Positions 1-5,552 of a stretch of 7,982 bases of DNA are shown here, one piece after another. Positions within the stretch are counted from its first letter, which is position 1. Each line of letters opens with the position of its first letter. Made by a program: the position numbers and the translations under genes. Source of the stretch: Candidatus Aenigmatarchaeota archaeon. GTDB lineage: Archaea > Aenigmatarchaeota > Aenigmatarchaeia > GW2011-AR5. Below the pieces are notes generated by a model. The model was not told the DNA's origin. It ran no database searches and saw only the letters and a program-made list of their open reading frames with translations. The stretch lies in the NCBI GenBank assembly GCA_016187365.1, contig JACPJX010000030.1, forward strand, positions 1 to 7,982, read 5' to 3'.

Positions 1-1
1 C

Positions 2-1105
2 CCGTTCACCAGCATACTTTTCCACGGCTTCGTGCTTGACGCGCACGGCATCAAGATGAGCAAGTCAAAGGGCAACGTGGTGGGGCCGGAAGAGGTCGCG
101 AAGAAATACGGAACAGACGTGCTCCGCTTTTACCTTCTGTCGTCGCCCCCGTGGGAGGATTTCTACTTCAAATGGGTGGACGTCGAGGCCGTTGCAAAGT
201 CGTTCACCGTCATAGAAAACACATTCAACTTCGTCAAAATGTACGGCGGAGAGGGCTCTGGGAAGGAAATGCTGCCGGAAGACAGGTGGATAATGTCAAG
301 GCTAAATTCCATGGCAGAGTCCTACATTGAGAACATGAAGTCATACGACATACACAAGGCCGCCCAGGAGCTGCATAACTTCATAGTGGACGATTTCTCG
401 AGATGGTACATCAAGATAGTCAGGAACAGGGTATGGCCGTCCTATTCCGGCAGGGACAAGGGAGGCGCGCTGTTTGCGCTCCGCGAGGTCTCGGAAAAAG
501 TTCTTGCAATGCTGGCCCCGTTCTGCCCGTTCCTTTCGGAGAAGATAAACCTTGAACTTGGCGGCGGGGAAAGCATTCACCTCAGGATTCTGCCGGAAGG
601 CGGGGCTCAGGACAAAGAACTCGAAGACGGGATGAAAACAATAAAGGACATAGTGGAGGCGTGCAATTCCATAAGGAAGGAGAACGGTATAAAAATAAAG
701 TGGCCCGTCAGGAGCATATCCGTTGAAACCGAATCAAAAGGTGTGAAAAAAGCCGTTGAAGTGTTCGGGAAGGTCCTTCTTGACATGGCAAACGCCGGCG
801 AAATAAAAAAGACATCTGGCCACAAAAAGGAGTTCCCCCTGGGTGTGGTGCACATGAGCAGGGAAATAATGAAGGATGAGGCCCTTTTCAGGGAGCTTCT
901 CAGGGCGGTGCAGGACAAGAGGAAGAAAGAAGGCATGAAGGTGACGGACAGGATAATCCTTTACATAGACGGCGACATGAAGAAATTCGAGAAAGAAATC
1001 ATGGAGAAAGTCTCTGCCGAGAAGATTGTCTTCAAAAAACTCCGCGAAGGGGAGAGCGTGGAGCTGGAGGACATGAAACTGAAGTTCCTTGTCGAGAGTG
1101 CGTGA
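2..1105 (+). CDS. ileS: Isoleucyl-tRNA synthetase, C-terminal part (5' end outside window)
   Basis: Class I aminoacyl-tRNA synthetase that charges tRNA-Ile in the cytoplasm. The frame is open from base 2, so the gene starts upstream; the GTG at 32 is an internal valine codon. The visible 367 residues begin just before the catalytic loop, with HGFVLDAHGIKMSKSKGN containing the KMSKS signature. LRFYLLSSPPWEDFYF then closes the catalytic core. The helical anticodon-binding domain follows, with the IleRS-like PEDRWIMSRLNS and FSRWYIKIVRNRVW and the later IRKENGIKIKWPVRS. The rest matches the archaeal/eukaryotic-type C-terminal region (REIMKDEALFRELLRAVQ, KVTDRI). IleRS is preferred over ValRS or LeuRS because of the PWED and SRWYIKxVRxRVW wording. 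The tail after KMSKS, about 340 residues, seems somewhat short for an archaeal IleRS. The stop lies one base before the next gene. Confidence 0.93.
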   Translation, partial: PFTSILFHGFVLDAHGIKMSKSKGNVVGPEEVAKKYGTDVLRFYLLSSPPWEDFYFKWVDVEAVAKSFTVIENTFNFVKMYGGEGSGKEMLPEDRWIMSRLNSMAESYIENMKSYDIHKAAQELHNFIVDDFSRWYIKIVRNRVWPSYSGRDKGGALFALREVSEKVLAMLAPFCPFLSEKINLELGGGESIHLRILPEGGAQDKELEDGMKTIKDIVEACNSIRKENGIKIKWPVRSISVETESKGVKKAVEVFGKVLLDMANAGEIKKTSGHKKEFPLGVVHMSREIMKDEALFRELLRAVQDKRKKEGMKVTDRIILYIDGDMKKFEKEIMEKVSAEKIVFKKLREGESVELEDMKLKFLVESA

Positions 1106-1106
1106 A

Positions 1107-2162
1107 ATGGAAAAAGTTGTGAAGTTTCTGAAATCCGTGAAGGAAACGGACAACGTCATCATCGTTTTCAACAACGACGCCGACGGCATGTGCTCCTGCG
1201 CGCTTGTCGACATCCTGCTCAGGAAGAAGCTGAAAAAAGAGACACTCCTCATTTCGCAGCCGATGCCTATGGACAAGAACCTCATAAGCAGGATACGGAC
1301 AACGATACCGGACAAGATAATATTTCTTGATCTGGCGGCCGACCAGCAGGAGCAAATGGTAAAGAAGATAGCCGGACTGGCGGAAGTCCTCATAATCGAC
1401 CACCACCAAGTCCACAAGAACATGAATTCACGCAGGATTGTGCACTATAACCCGCGTTTCGGGAAGAAGGTCTACCAGTCGACAAGTTATCTCGCGTACA
1501 AAATATGCAGCAAAAATCTCGCGTACAAAATATGCAGCAAAACAGTAGACATGTCAGAGCACCTGTGGATAGCGGCGGCCGGGATGATAGGGGACTACAA
1601 TCTCGGCGACTCAGAGGAGCTTGTGAATGAGATAATGAAGAAATACGGGACCGGGAAAGACCTTTACAAGAGTTTTCTCGGCCGCGTCACGGAAATGATA
1701 TCGGCATCCCAGGCAACAAAAGCGCTTTCGTGCGAGCAGATCGTAAGAATAATGGAAAAATCATCCCTGGAAGAAATGCAGAAGAACGAGAAACTGCTGG
1801 ACGCCTACAGGAAGGTCGAAGACGAGATGGCAAGGCTTGAGGAGGATGCTGACATCAATGCCGAAAAGCACGGCCACATAATATTCTACAGCTTCAAGTC
1901 AAAGTTCAGCCTCCGCTCTGAGATATCCACAAAACTCAGCGGTAAATTCCACGGAAAGACTATCGTCATATACGAGAAAATCGGCGGCAGGATGAAGATT
2001 TCGGCGAGAAACCAGTCAGGCGCCGACGTGGCATCCCTTCTCAAGAAGGCCGCGGAAGGCCTTGACGCGATGGCCGGCGGCCATGAAGCGGCTGCTGGAG
2101 CCGCCGTCGCCGCGAAGGACTGGGATGAGTTCAAGGCAAGGCTGGTTGAGATGGGGAAATGA
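1107..2162 (+). CDS. DHH/DHHA1-family phosphoesterase (archaeal RecJ/GAN-like)
   Basis: Predicted metal-dependent phosphoesterase of the DHH superfamily, which includes archaeal RecJ-like nucleases (GAN), oligoribonucleases and related phosphatases; the exact substrate cannot be read from sequence. With the ATG at 1107 it has 351 residues. Motif I is NNDADG (D24, D26), motif II is FLDLAAD (D75), motif III is IIDHH (98-100) and motif IV is MIGDYN (D163), so the metal-binding acidic residues are present. A charged helical linker spans about 210-255. The C-terminal DHHA1 domain has GGRMKISARN (293-302) and the substrate-binding GGHEAAAG (324-331). A TTG at 1089 would overlap ileS, but the ATG one base after the ileS stop is more likely and implies co-transcription. 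Residues 129-137 and 138-146 (LAYKICSKN, LAYKICSKT) are a direct duplication between motifs III and IV. The GC-rich codon use matches ileS. Confidence 0.88.
   Translation: MEKVVKFLKSVKETDNVIIVFNNDADGMCSCALVDILLRKKLKKETLLISQPMPMDKNLISRIRTTIPDKIIFLDLAADQQEQMVKKIAGLAEVLIIDHHQVHKNMNSRRIVHYNPRFGKKVYQSTSYLAYKICSKNLAYKICSKTVDMSEHLWIAAAGMIGDYNLGDSEELVNEIMKKYGTGKDLYKSFLGRVTEMISASQATKALSCEQIVRIMEKSSLEEMQKNEKLLDAYRKVEDEMARLEEDADINAEKHGHIIFYSFKSKFSLRSEISTKLSGKFHGKTIVIYEKIGGRMKISARNQSGADVASLLKKAAEGLDAMAGGHEAAAGAAVAAKDWDEFKARLVEMGK
1489..1542 (+). repeat. Perfect 27-bp tandem duplication inside the DHH gene
   Basis: Bases 1489-1515 and 1516-1542 are identical (unit starts atctcgcgtacaaaatatg and ends cagcaaaa). 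The period is a multiple of three, so the reading frame is kept and nine residues are duplicated. No base has diverged between copies, suggesting a recent event or an assembly artefact. Confidence 0.95.
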
Positions 2163-2164
2163 TG

Positions 2165-2200
2165 CACAGGCACATGCAACTCAGGCTCATGTCAGAGCCT
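2165..2200 (+). repeat. Degenerate 15-nt direct repeat with a short hairpin after the DHH stop
   Basis: cacaggcacatgcaa (2165-2179) is followed directly by ctcaggctcatgtca (2180-2194), 11 of 15 bases identical. The second unit also takes part in a 6-bp hairpin, AGGCTC at 2183-2188 with GAGCCT at 2195-2200 around a 6-base loop. No T-run follows, so termination is doubtful. This is the last GC-rich sequence before the AT-rich block. Confidence 0.45.
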
Positions 2201-2252
2201 CAGCGTGGTTGCTCCAGCGAATCAGGATAGAGTTAATTGCTAACTGAAATGT

Positions 2253-2288
2253 CCTTAAATATCATGTAAATTATAATTTTACTTAAGG
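2253..2288 (+). promoter_or_regulatory. Promoter region of the lipoprotein gene with interrupted palindrome
   Basis: CTTAAATA at 2254-2261 resembles an archaeal TATA box and lies about 30 bp before the GTG start, so any leader would be only a few bases. The arms CCTTAA (2253-2258) and TTAAGG (2283-2288) are exact inverted complements, and inside them GTAAA (2266-2270) and TTTAC (2278-2282) form a second pair. A repressor operator is possible but unproven. Confidence 0.4.
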
Positions 2289-2647
2289 TGTGGAATACGG
2301 CAAAGAAAGACTTTTTGTTAATAGGACTTGTTGTTTCTGTTATTTTGGTTGCTGGTTGCACAGGTCAAGTAAATTCACAAAATGCCCCCATGTCTGAATT
2401 TACAGCATGTCCAGATGGTCAAACTATGGTAAAAGACCCATCAAAATGCCCTGCTATTCCATGCACACTTCCAGCTACAGGTTGTCCTTCTGGAATGGTC
2501 TGTGACCCAAAAACATATAGTTGTGTAGCACAATCTGGTGGAATAAATACCCAAGAAGAAACATATATAGGCGAAATATATTCATCCGAAACTGGGCTAA
2601 AAACAACAGTGGTCTATAATGGTCAAGATAGATGTTTCTCAAAATAA
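2288..2647 (+). CDS. Cysteine-rich putative lipoprotein, unknown function
   Basis: I do not recognise a named family. The 119-residue product starts with a lipoprotein-type signal: positive residues (K6, K7), a hydrophobic stretch at about 9-22 (FLLIGLVVSVILVA), and the lipobox VAGC with C24 as the expected lipid-modified cysteine. It should therefore be exported and anchored on the outer face of the cytoplasmic membrane. The mature part has seven more cysteines (41, 54, 59, 66, 72, 79, 116) in a pattern such as CPDGQTMVKDPSKCP and GCPSGMVCDPKTYSC. It looks like a small disulfide-stabilised or metal-binding module. A polar tail with Tyr and Gly follows, and the abrupt end could mean truncation of a longer protein. 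The GTG start is chosen because it gives the complete signal peptide; no Shine-Dalgarno site is evident, consistent with the near-leaderless promoter. Confidence 0.7.
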   Translation: MWNTAKKDFLLIGLVVSVILVAGCTGQVNSQNAPMSEFTACPDGQTMVKDPSKCPAIPCTLPATGCPSGMVCDPKTYSCVAQSGGINTQEETYIGEIYSSETGLKTTVVYNGQDRCFSK

Positions 2648-2652
2648 AATGA

Positions 2653-2665
2653 AGGATTAAATCCT
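2653..2665 (+). terminator. Small hairpin after the lipoprotein gene
   Basis: AGGAT (2653-2657) and ATCCT (2661-2665) pair around a TAA loop six bases after the stop codon. There is no T-run behind it, so a termination role is weakly supported. Confidence 0.25.
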
Positions 2666-2728
2666 AATAACAAATGATTCCGATGGGAGATGTTGGGTTG
2701 GATGAAGATTCTCTGATAGGTAGACTGA

Positions 2729-2757
2729 ATTTAAGAGGTTCTTAACTACTAATTAAG
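2729..2757 (+). promoter_or_regulatory. Putative promoter of the membrane-protein gene
   Basis: ATTTAAGA at 2729-2736 is a weak TATA-like box centred about 26 bp before the ATG at 2759, the spacing expected for a leaderless transcript. CTTAA (2741-2745) and TTAAG (2753-2757) form an inverted repeat right before the start, resembling the TTAAG next to the lipoprotein start. Confidence 0.35.
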
Positions 2758-2758
2758 T

Positions 2759-3247
2759 ATGGCTATAGGCTTTGAAGCTGTTGCAGCTGTTGGAGTTTTA
2801 GTAGGATTTGTGGTTTATTGGAGTCATTCAGTTTTTTATAATTTTTTTATTAAAAAAGAAAATGAAGTCAAAAAGCTTTCTGAAAAACATGTAGATAAAT
2901 TAGTAAAAAGTTATAAGTCTATAAAAAAGGAAGAAGGTCAAGACATATTTGGTTTCAGATTACTTGATTTAATAGAATTTAGACACATGATAAATGATGG
3001 AAAAAGGCTATTTGAAAAAAGTATTCTATATTCTAGTCTTATCTTAATAATTTTTACATTTATCTATGTTATGTATCAGAATACAGAATATAATAATGCA
3101 ATTTTATTGATTATTATTGGATTAGCAATTTACTTAATAACCAGATTTCATGATATGAATAATAAAAAAGGATATATTGAGAGGTATTTAGATGGCGAAT
3201 CTCCTGAAAATATTATGAGCGAAATTATTGGAAATAAAGGAAACTAA
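2759..3247 (+). CDS. Three-helix membrane protein, unknown function
   Basis: This 162-residue protein is not recognised. The N-terminus is a hydrophobic helix (about 5-24, FEAVAAVGVLVGFVVYW) followed by a lysine-rich soluble segment (about 32-87, KKENEVKKLSEKHVDKLVKSYKS), probably helical. Two closely spaced transmembrane helices come next (about 88-106 and 113-129), then a charged tail ending in NKGN. The lysine-rich loop suggests that segment faces the cytoplasm. Short size, low GC, AT-ending codons and absence of a known domain fit an accessory gene. It may share the island's transcription unit with the lipoprotein gene 111 bp upstream, but it has its own TATA-like sequence. Its stop codon overlaps that of the convergent minus-strand gene by 4 bp, so the pair may have arrived together. 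Holin-like or toxin-like activity is possible by size, but nothing specific supports it. Confidence 0.7.
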   Translation: MAIGFEAVAAVGVLVGFVVYWSHSVFYNFFIKKENEVKKLSEKHVDKLVKSYKSIKKEEGQDIFGFRLLDLIEFRHMINDGKRLFEKSILYSSLILIIFTFIYVMYQNTEYNNAILLIIIGLAIYLITRFHDMNNKKGYIERYLDGESPENIMSEIIGNKGN

Positions 3248-3801
3248 TTATCACTAAATTTATCTTCTTTTTTAACTATTTTGACAAAGGCATTTGAATT
3301 AAAAGGATGAAGTAGCTTGTCTTTTTTGTCTAATTCTTCATGAAGGTCTAACAATCCTTTAATAGCAGTCGTATAATTCTTCTTGACTTCTTGAACAAGA
3401 ATATCATTAACCTCTAATCTATCTTCTTTTTTCCAAATAGCTCTTTTATGACGAAGTGCTATATTTTCCTGCGTAGGACTATCTATGAAAGCTTCATTAT
3501 GTGCAACATCATTACCGATTTCTTGAACTTTTTCTATTGATTTTTTAATAGATTCTAGTTTTTCCTTATCTACATTTTCTCTTTTGCATATTTTATGAAA
3601 AACTACTTTCTTTTGGTTAAAATTCATACGTGTCGCTATAAGTTCTGTGAACATAAAAGTTCTATATGTATGAAGACGACAAAAATAATGGCTTAAGAAA
3701 AATTCAAGCCAGTCTTCCACAGCAGCCCTTTTTCTAAGAATTTCTCCACAGCATCTATGGAACTCCTTTTCATCCACCATACCGTTAATTATAGAAGGCA
3801 T
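3244..3801 (-). CDS. Helical protein with HEPN-like NDVAH motif, unknown function
   Basis: The product (185 residues from the ATG at 3801) looks all-helical, soluble and rich in Lys and Glu, with no signal peptide or membrane helix. Residues 97-101 read GNDVAHNEAF in context. This resembles the conserved R-N-x-x-A-H patch of HEPN RNases and RNA-binding domains, preceded by a Lys/Glu-rich helix as in that fold. The expected arginine before the Asn is Gly here, so if it is HEPN the nuclease site may be inactive or shifted. HEPN proteins are common in toxin-antitoxin, abortive-infection and RNA-processing systems, so a defence role is possible but not shown. A TTG at 3807 would add two residues and sits 26 bp from the TATA-like box; an internal ATG also occurs at 3780. 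Codon use is AT-rich like the other island genes. It converges on the membrane-protein gene with a 4-bp stop overlap. Confidence 0.65.
   Translation of the reverse strand: MPSIINGMVDEKEFHRCCGEILRKRAAVEDWLEFFLSHYFCRLHTYRTFMFTELIATRMNFNQKKVVFHKICKRENVDKEKLESIKKSIEKVQEIGNDVAHNEAFIDSPTQENIALRHKRAIWKKEDRLEVNDILVQEVKKNYTTAIKGLLDLHEELDKKDKLLHPFNSNAFVKIVKKEDKFSDN
3263..3273 (+). terminator. T-rich tract downstream of the membrane-protein gene
   Basis: tcttctttttt, ending in six T residues, begins 16 bases after the stop codon. Oligo-T tracts terminate archaeal RNA polymerase, so this may end the plus-strand transcript. It lies within the convergent gene's coding region, which limits confidence. Confidence 0.3.
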
Positions 3802-3829
3802 CTTCAAAAGTGTTCAAAAACCAAGACAT

Positions 3830-3837
3830 AACTATAA
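3830..3837 (-). promoter_or_regulatory. TATA-like box of the HEPN-like gene
   Basis: Read on the minus strand this is TTATAGTT, centred about 32 bp before the ATG at 3801 and 26 bp before the alternative TTG at 3807. This fits a leaderless or nearly leaderless mRNA. Confidence 0.4.
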
Positions 3838-3849
3838 CCCCTCATATGT

Positions 3850-3874
3850 GTGGGTTCGGCCAAATTTGAACCAC
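3850..3874 (-). terminator. Imperfect hairpin, tRNA 3'-end-like, right after the flpA stop
   Basis: On the minus strand GTGGTTC pairs with GAACCCAC (one bulged base) around a 10-base loop, directly after the flpA TAG. The wording GGTTCAAAT followed by CGAACCCA also recalls a tRNA T-loop and 3' acceptor strand. The T-stem would pair badly and no matching 5' acceptor lies nearby, so it is not a functional tRNA. It may be a transcript-end structure or a tRNA remnant at the edge of the AT-rich block. Confidence 0.3.
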
Positions 3875-4558
3875 CTACTTCCTTGCGACAATAAGGCAAT
3901 GCTTCTCCTCGTGGGGCTCAAGGTTTATTATTTCCAGGACTTCGTAGCCTGCGCGCACGAGCTTCCCGGCCTCCTGCTCGTAGACTTCCTCGGGCCTCTT
4001 GGTGACGTCGATGCTCTGCGACTTCACGGCTATCAGCAGGAACCCGCCGCTCTTGAGGAACGTTTCGGCATTGCGTATCGCAATCTCGGTCTCATCAGGC
4101 TGAGCCGCGTCGATGAATACTATATCACACTCTTCTATCCATGAGTAATTTTCTGGCTTGCGGGCGTCCGCCATCAGCGGCGCGATGTTTTTCCTCTGCT
4201 CTGCAAGCTCCATAAGCGAGCGGAACACGCGCTCCGCGAACTCCAATGCATATACAAATCCGTTTTCGCATATGTCGCTGACATGGCTGACCGTCGTGCC
4301 GGTGGAGGCGCCAAGATAAAGCACTCTGGAGTTTTCAGCAAGAGGCACGCTTTTCATGCCGTTCGCTATCGCGGCGCCAAGCTTGCTCCTGGAAGGGTTC
4401 CATTCCCGCAGTTCCATATTTTCATGGTTCACAAGCCTTTCGTCATAAACCCTTTTTCCCGGCTTCAGGTTCTTCGTATAAAGCCTGCTGCCGTCCTTCC
4501 ATATGCCGTCCGATACCTGCTTCATATACCCTTCATCTCCGATGAATCGTATCGCCAT
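3875..4558 (-). CDS. flpA: Fibrillarin-like rRNA/tRNA 2'-O-methyltransferase
   Basis: S-adenosylmethionine-dependent methyltransferase subunit of archaeal box C/D ribonucleoproteins. It adds 2'-O-methyl groups to rRNA and tRNA at sites chosen by guide RNAs. The 227 residues from the ATG at 4558 match the usual archaeal length. Seen in order: TKNLKPGKRVYDER (28-41), EWNPSRSKLGAAI (52-64), the SAM-binding VLYLGASTGTTVSHVSDI (79-96), acidic ALEF (104-107), FIDAAQP (148-154), LIAVKSQSIDVTK (175-187) and NLEPHEEKHCLIVARK (212-227). The family's K-D-K-H catalytic set corresponds to K29, D150, K179 and H220. A longer reading from a TTG at 4588 would overlap nop5 and add an atypical arginine run, so it is rejected. 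The ATG lies 7 bases after the nop5 stop, so the two are co-transcribed partners. No clear Shine-Dalgarno site precedes it. Confidence 0.96.
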   Translation of the reverse strand: MAIRFIGDEGYMKQVSDGIWKDGSRLYTKNLKPGKRVYDERLVNHENMELREWNPSRSKLGAAIANGMKSVPLAENSRVLYLGASTGTTVSHVSDICENGFVYALEFAERVFRSLMELAEQRKNIAPLMADARKPENYSWIEECDIVFIDAAQPDETEIAIRNAETFLKSGGFLLIAVKSQSIDVTKRPEEVYEQEAGKLVRAGYEVLEIINLEPHEEKHCLIVARK

Positions 4559-4565
4559 ATTATAC

Positions 4566-5522
4566 TCATAAATTCTTCGTCTCCTCAACCAGCTCCTTCT
4601 TCAGGCGCTCCGACTCGTCCCTTCCCGAATAGAAGTCTATCTTGGCGGCTATCATGAGCTTGGATGAGAGAAGCCTTGCTGCCTTCCCTTTCTCCTTGGA
4701 GTTCTGGACCCATGAGGACATAAATATTATCCCGAACTTCGGCGACTTGTCCTTCTTCTTGTTCTTCAGGTGCCTGAACAGGGCCTTCTCGGCGCCCATG
4801 AGCTGTATCGCTGACGAGGGCAGCCTCGCCAGCTTTTCGAGCGAGCCTGCATGCGCAAGAAATCTGGAGGCGAGCATCGGCTCCACCAGCGAAGAGAAGT
4901 TCGGCATCATCTCCTTCACGGACGCCTTCAGGTATTTCTCGAGGATTTTCTCCCGGCCGGAGATTTCCTTTATCATCCTCGAGTATTCCACGACAACGGA
5001 CTCGTCGCTATCCGAGAGCGGGGCGCCGCTGCTTGACCTGAACGACGGAAAATTCTCGCGCCTGCCGTATTTAATCACGCTCTCCATGAGCTGCTTCCTG
5101 TCCAGCCTGATCTCGGGATAATGCAGGGTGTACCATTCATAGAGCCTCTCGAGAAGCAGCGAAGAAACCTTATTCAGGTCCTCGAGCGCGTTGCTTGCCT
5201 GAATTATGAGCCTGTCCCTTCCAACCGATCCCTTTAGATTCTCGCTTGAAAGCAGGGCGCAGAACCTTGAAATAAAAGCGTTGAACTCGCCCTCATCCGC
5301 GCAAAAGCCGAGGTTGACGGCGTACTGCCGCATGTTTTTCCTTATAAACAAGTCGTCCTCGCGGACATCGTAATCCTTCATTTCATTCAGGGGGGCTTTT
5401 GACATGAAATCCGCAAGGGCCTGCGCCGGATTCCTTGAAAAGAGCCTGTAAAATATCAGTTCGCCGGCCTCGGAAAAGGCGAAAACGCCCATGGGGCACC
5501 TTGCTATGAGGGCCTTTTGCAT
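4566..5522 (-). CDS. nop5: Nop5 (Nop56/58-like) C/D-box RNP scaffold protein, short form
   Basis: Scaffold of the archaeal box C/D RNP. It bridges fibrillarin (N-terminal domain) and the L7Ae-guide RNA complex (C-terminal NOP domain), with a coiled coil for dimerisation. The 318 residues include a divergent N-terminal domain (1-100) and the family segment IQASNALEDLNKVSSLLLER followed by LYEWYTLHYPEI (107-138). A charged helical coiled-coil region (about 140-210) follows. The NOP domain contains LEKLARLPSSAIQLMGAEKALFRHLK (228-253), PKFGIIF (261-267) and KLMIAAKIDFYSG (288-300). In most archaeal homologues a WWQRGK-type segment follows the GIIF strand; here it reads SKEKGK. The protein ends soon after the NOP domain without the usual Lys/Glu-rich tail, and is shorter than the typical 370-420 residues. 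It is first gene of a two-gene operon with flpA. A TATA-like CTTTAATA lies about 26 bp before the ATG, indicating a leaderless mRNA. Confidence 0.95.
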   Translation of the reverse strand: MQKALIARCPMGVFAFSEAGELIFYRLFSRNPAQALADFMSKAPLNEMKDYDVREDDLFIRKNMRQYAVNLGFCADEGEFNAFISRFCALLSSENLKGSVGRDRLIIQASNALEDLNKVSSLLLERLYEWYTLHYPEIRLDRKQLMESVIKYGRRENFPSFRSSSGAPLSDSDESVVVEYSRMIKEISGREKILEKYLKASVKEMMPNFSSLVEPMLASRFLAHAGSLEKLARLPSSAIQLMGAEKALFRHLKNKKKDKSPKFGIIFMSSWVQNSKEKGKAARLLSSKLMIAAKIDFYSGRDESERLKKELVEETKNL

Positions 5523-5544
5523 GATTTCTAACCAGTTTAAAACC

Positions 5545-5552
5545 TATTAAAG
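5545..5552. promoter_or_regulatory. Candidate shared TATA-like box between nop5 and eS17
   Basis: The only well-placed AT-rich box in the 59-bp divergent gap reads CTTTAATA toward nop5, centred about 26 bp from that ATG. It reads TATTAAAG toward the eS17 gene, about 33 bp from its ATG, leaving a leader of a few bases. A second AT box at 5535-5542 (gtttaaaa) cannot be excluded for either gene. Confidence 0.4.

Larger units (their letters stand above)
2231..3849. other. AT-rich accessory island of three orphan genes
   Basis: Base composition drops visibly from about half GC on both sides to about one third GC here (estimated by eye). Codon use changes with it: TTA, ATA, AAA, GAA and AAT dominate, whereas neighbours prefer C- or G-ending codons. 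The block lies between the DHH phosphoesterase and flpA, both housekeeping genes, and its three genes have no recognised core role. This suggests horizontally acquired DNA. No integrase, transposase or terminal repeat was found, so the mode of entry is unknown and the borders are approximate. Confidence 0.6.

Noticed and set aside
734..1423. Long minus-strand open frame (229 codons) opposite ileS and the DHH gene
   Set aside because: It is the mirror of two well-supported plus-strand genes, its product is a low-complexity Phe/Ser/Leu mix with no motif, and it crosses a gene junction.
2159..2247. Possible C/D-box guide RNA (ATGATGC at 2159-2165 to CTGA at 2244-2247)
   Set aside because: The C box is imperfect and overlaps the DHH stop, the spacing of about 89 bases is too long, and no good C'/D' pair lies between.
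2062..2247. Plus-strand 61-codon frame extending past the DHH stop
   Set aside because: It mostly overlaps the DHHA1 domain in another frame; the DHH protein ends at a normal place, so there is no sign of frameshift.
3846..3925. Intact tRNA gene on the minus strand ending at the GGTTCAAAT / CGAACCCA segment
   Set aside because: No complementary 5' acceptor strand lies at the needed distance, the T-stem pairs poorly, and the upstream bases are the conserved flpA C-terminus.
4559..4588. Longer flpA start at a TTG (4588)
   Set aside because: It would add MRRRRIYEYN, overlap nop5 and exceed the family length; the ATG at 4558 gives the standard N-terminus.
4642..5121. Plus-strand open frame (159 codons) opposite nop5
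   Set aside because: nop5 is clearly coding on the other strand with family signatures; the plus-strand product shows no recognisable motif.
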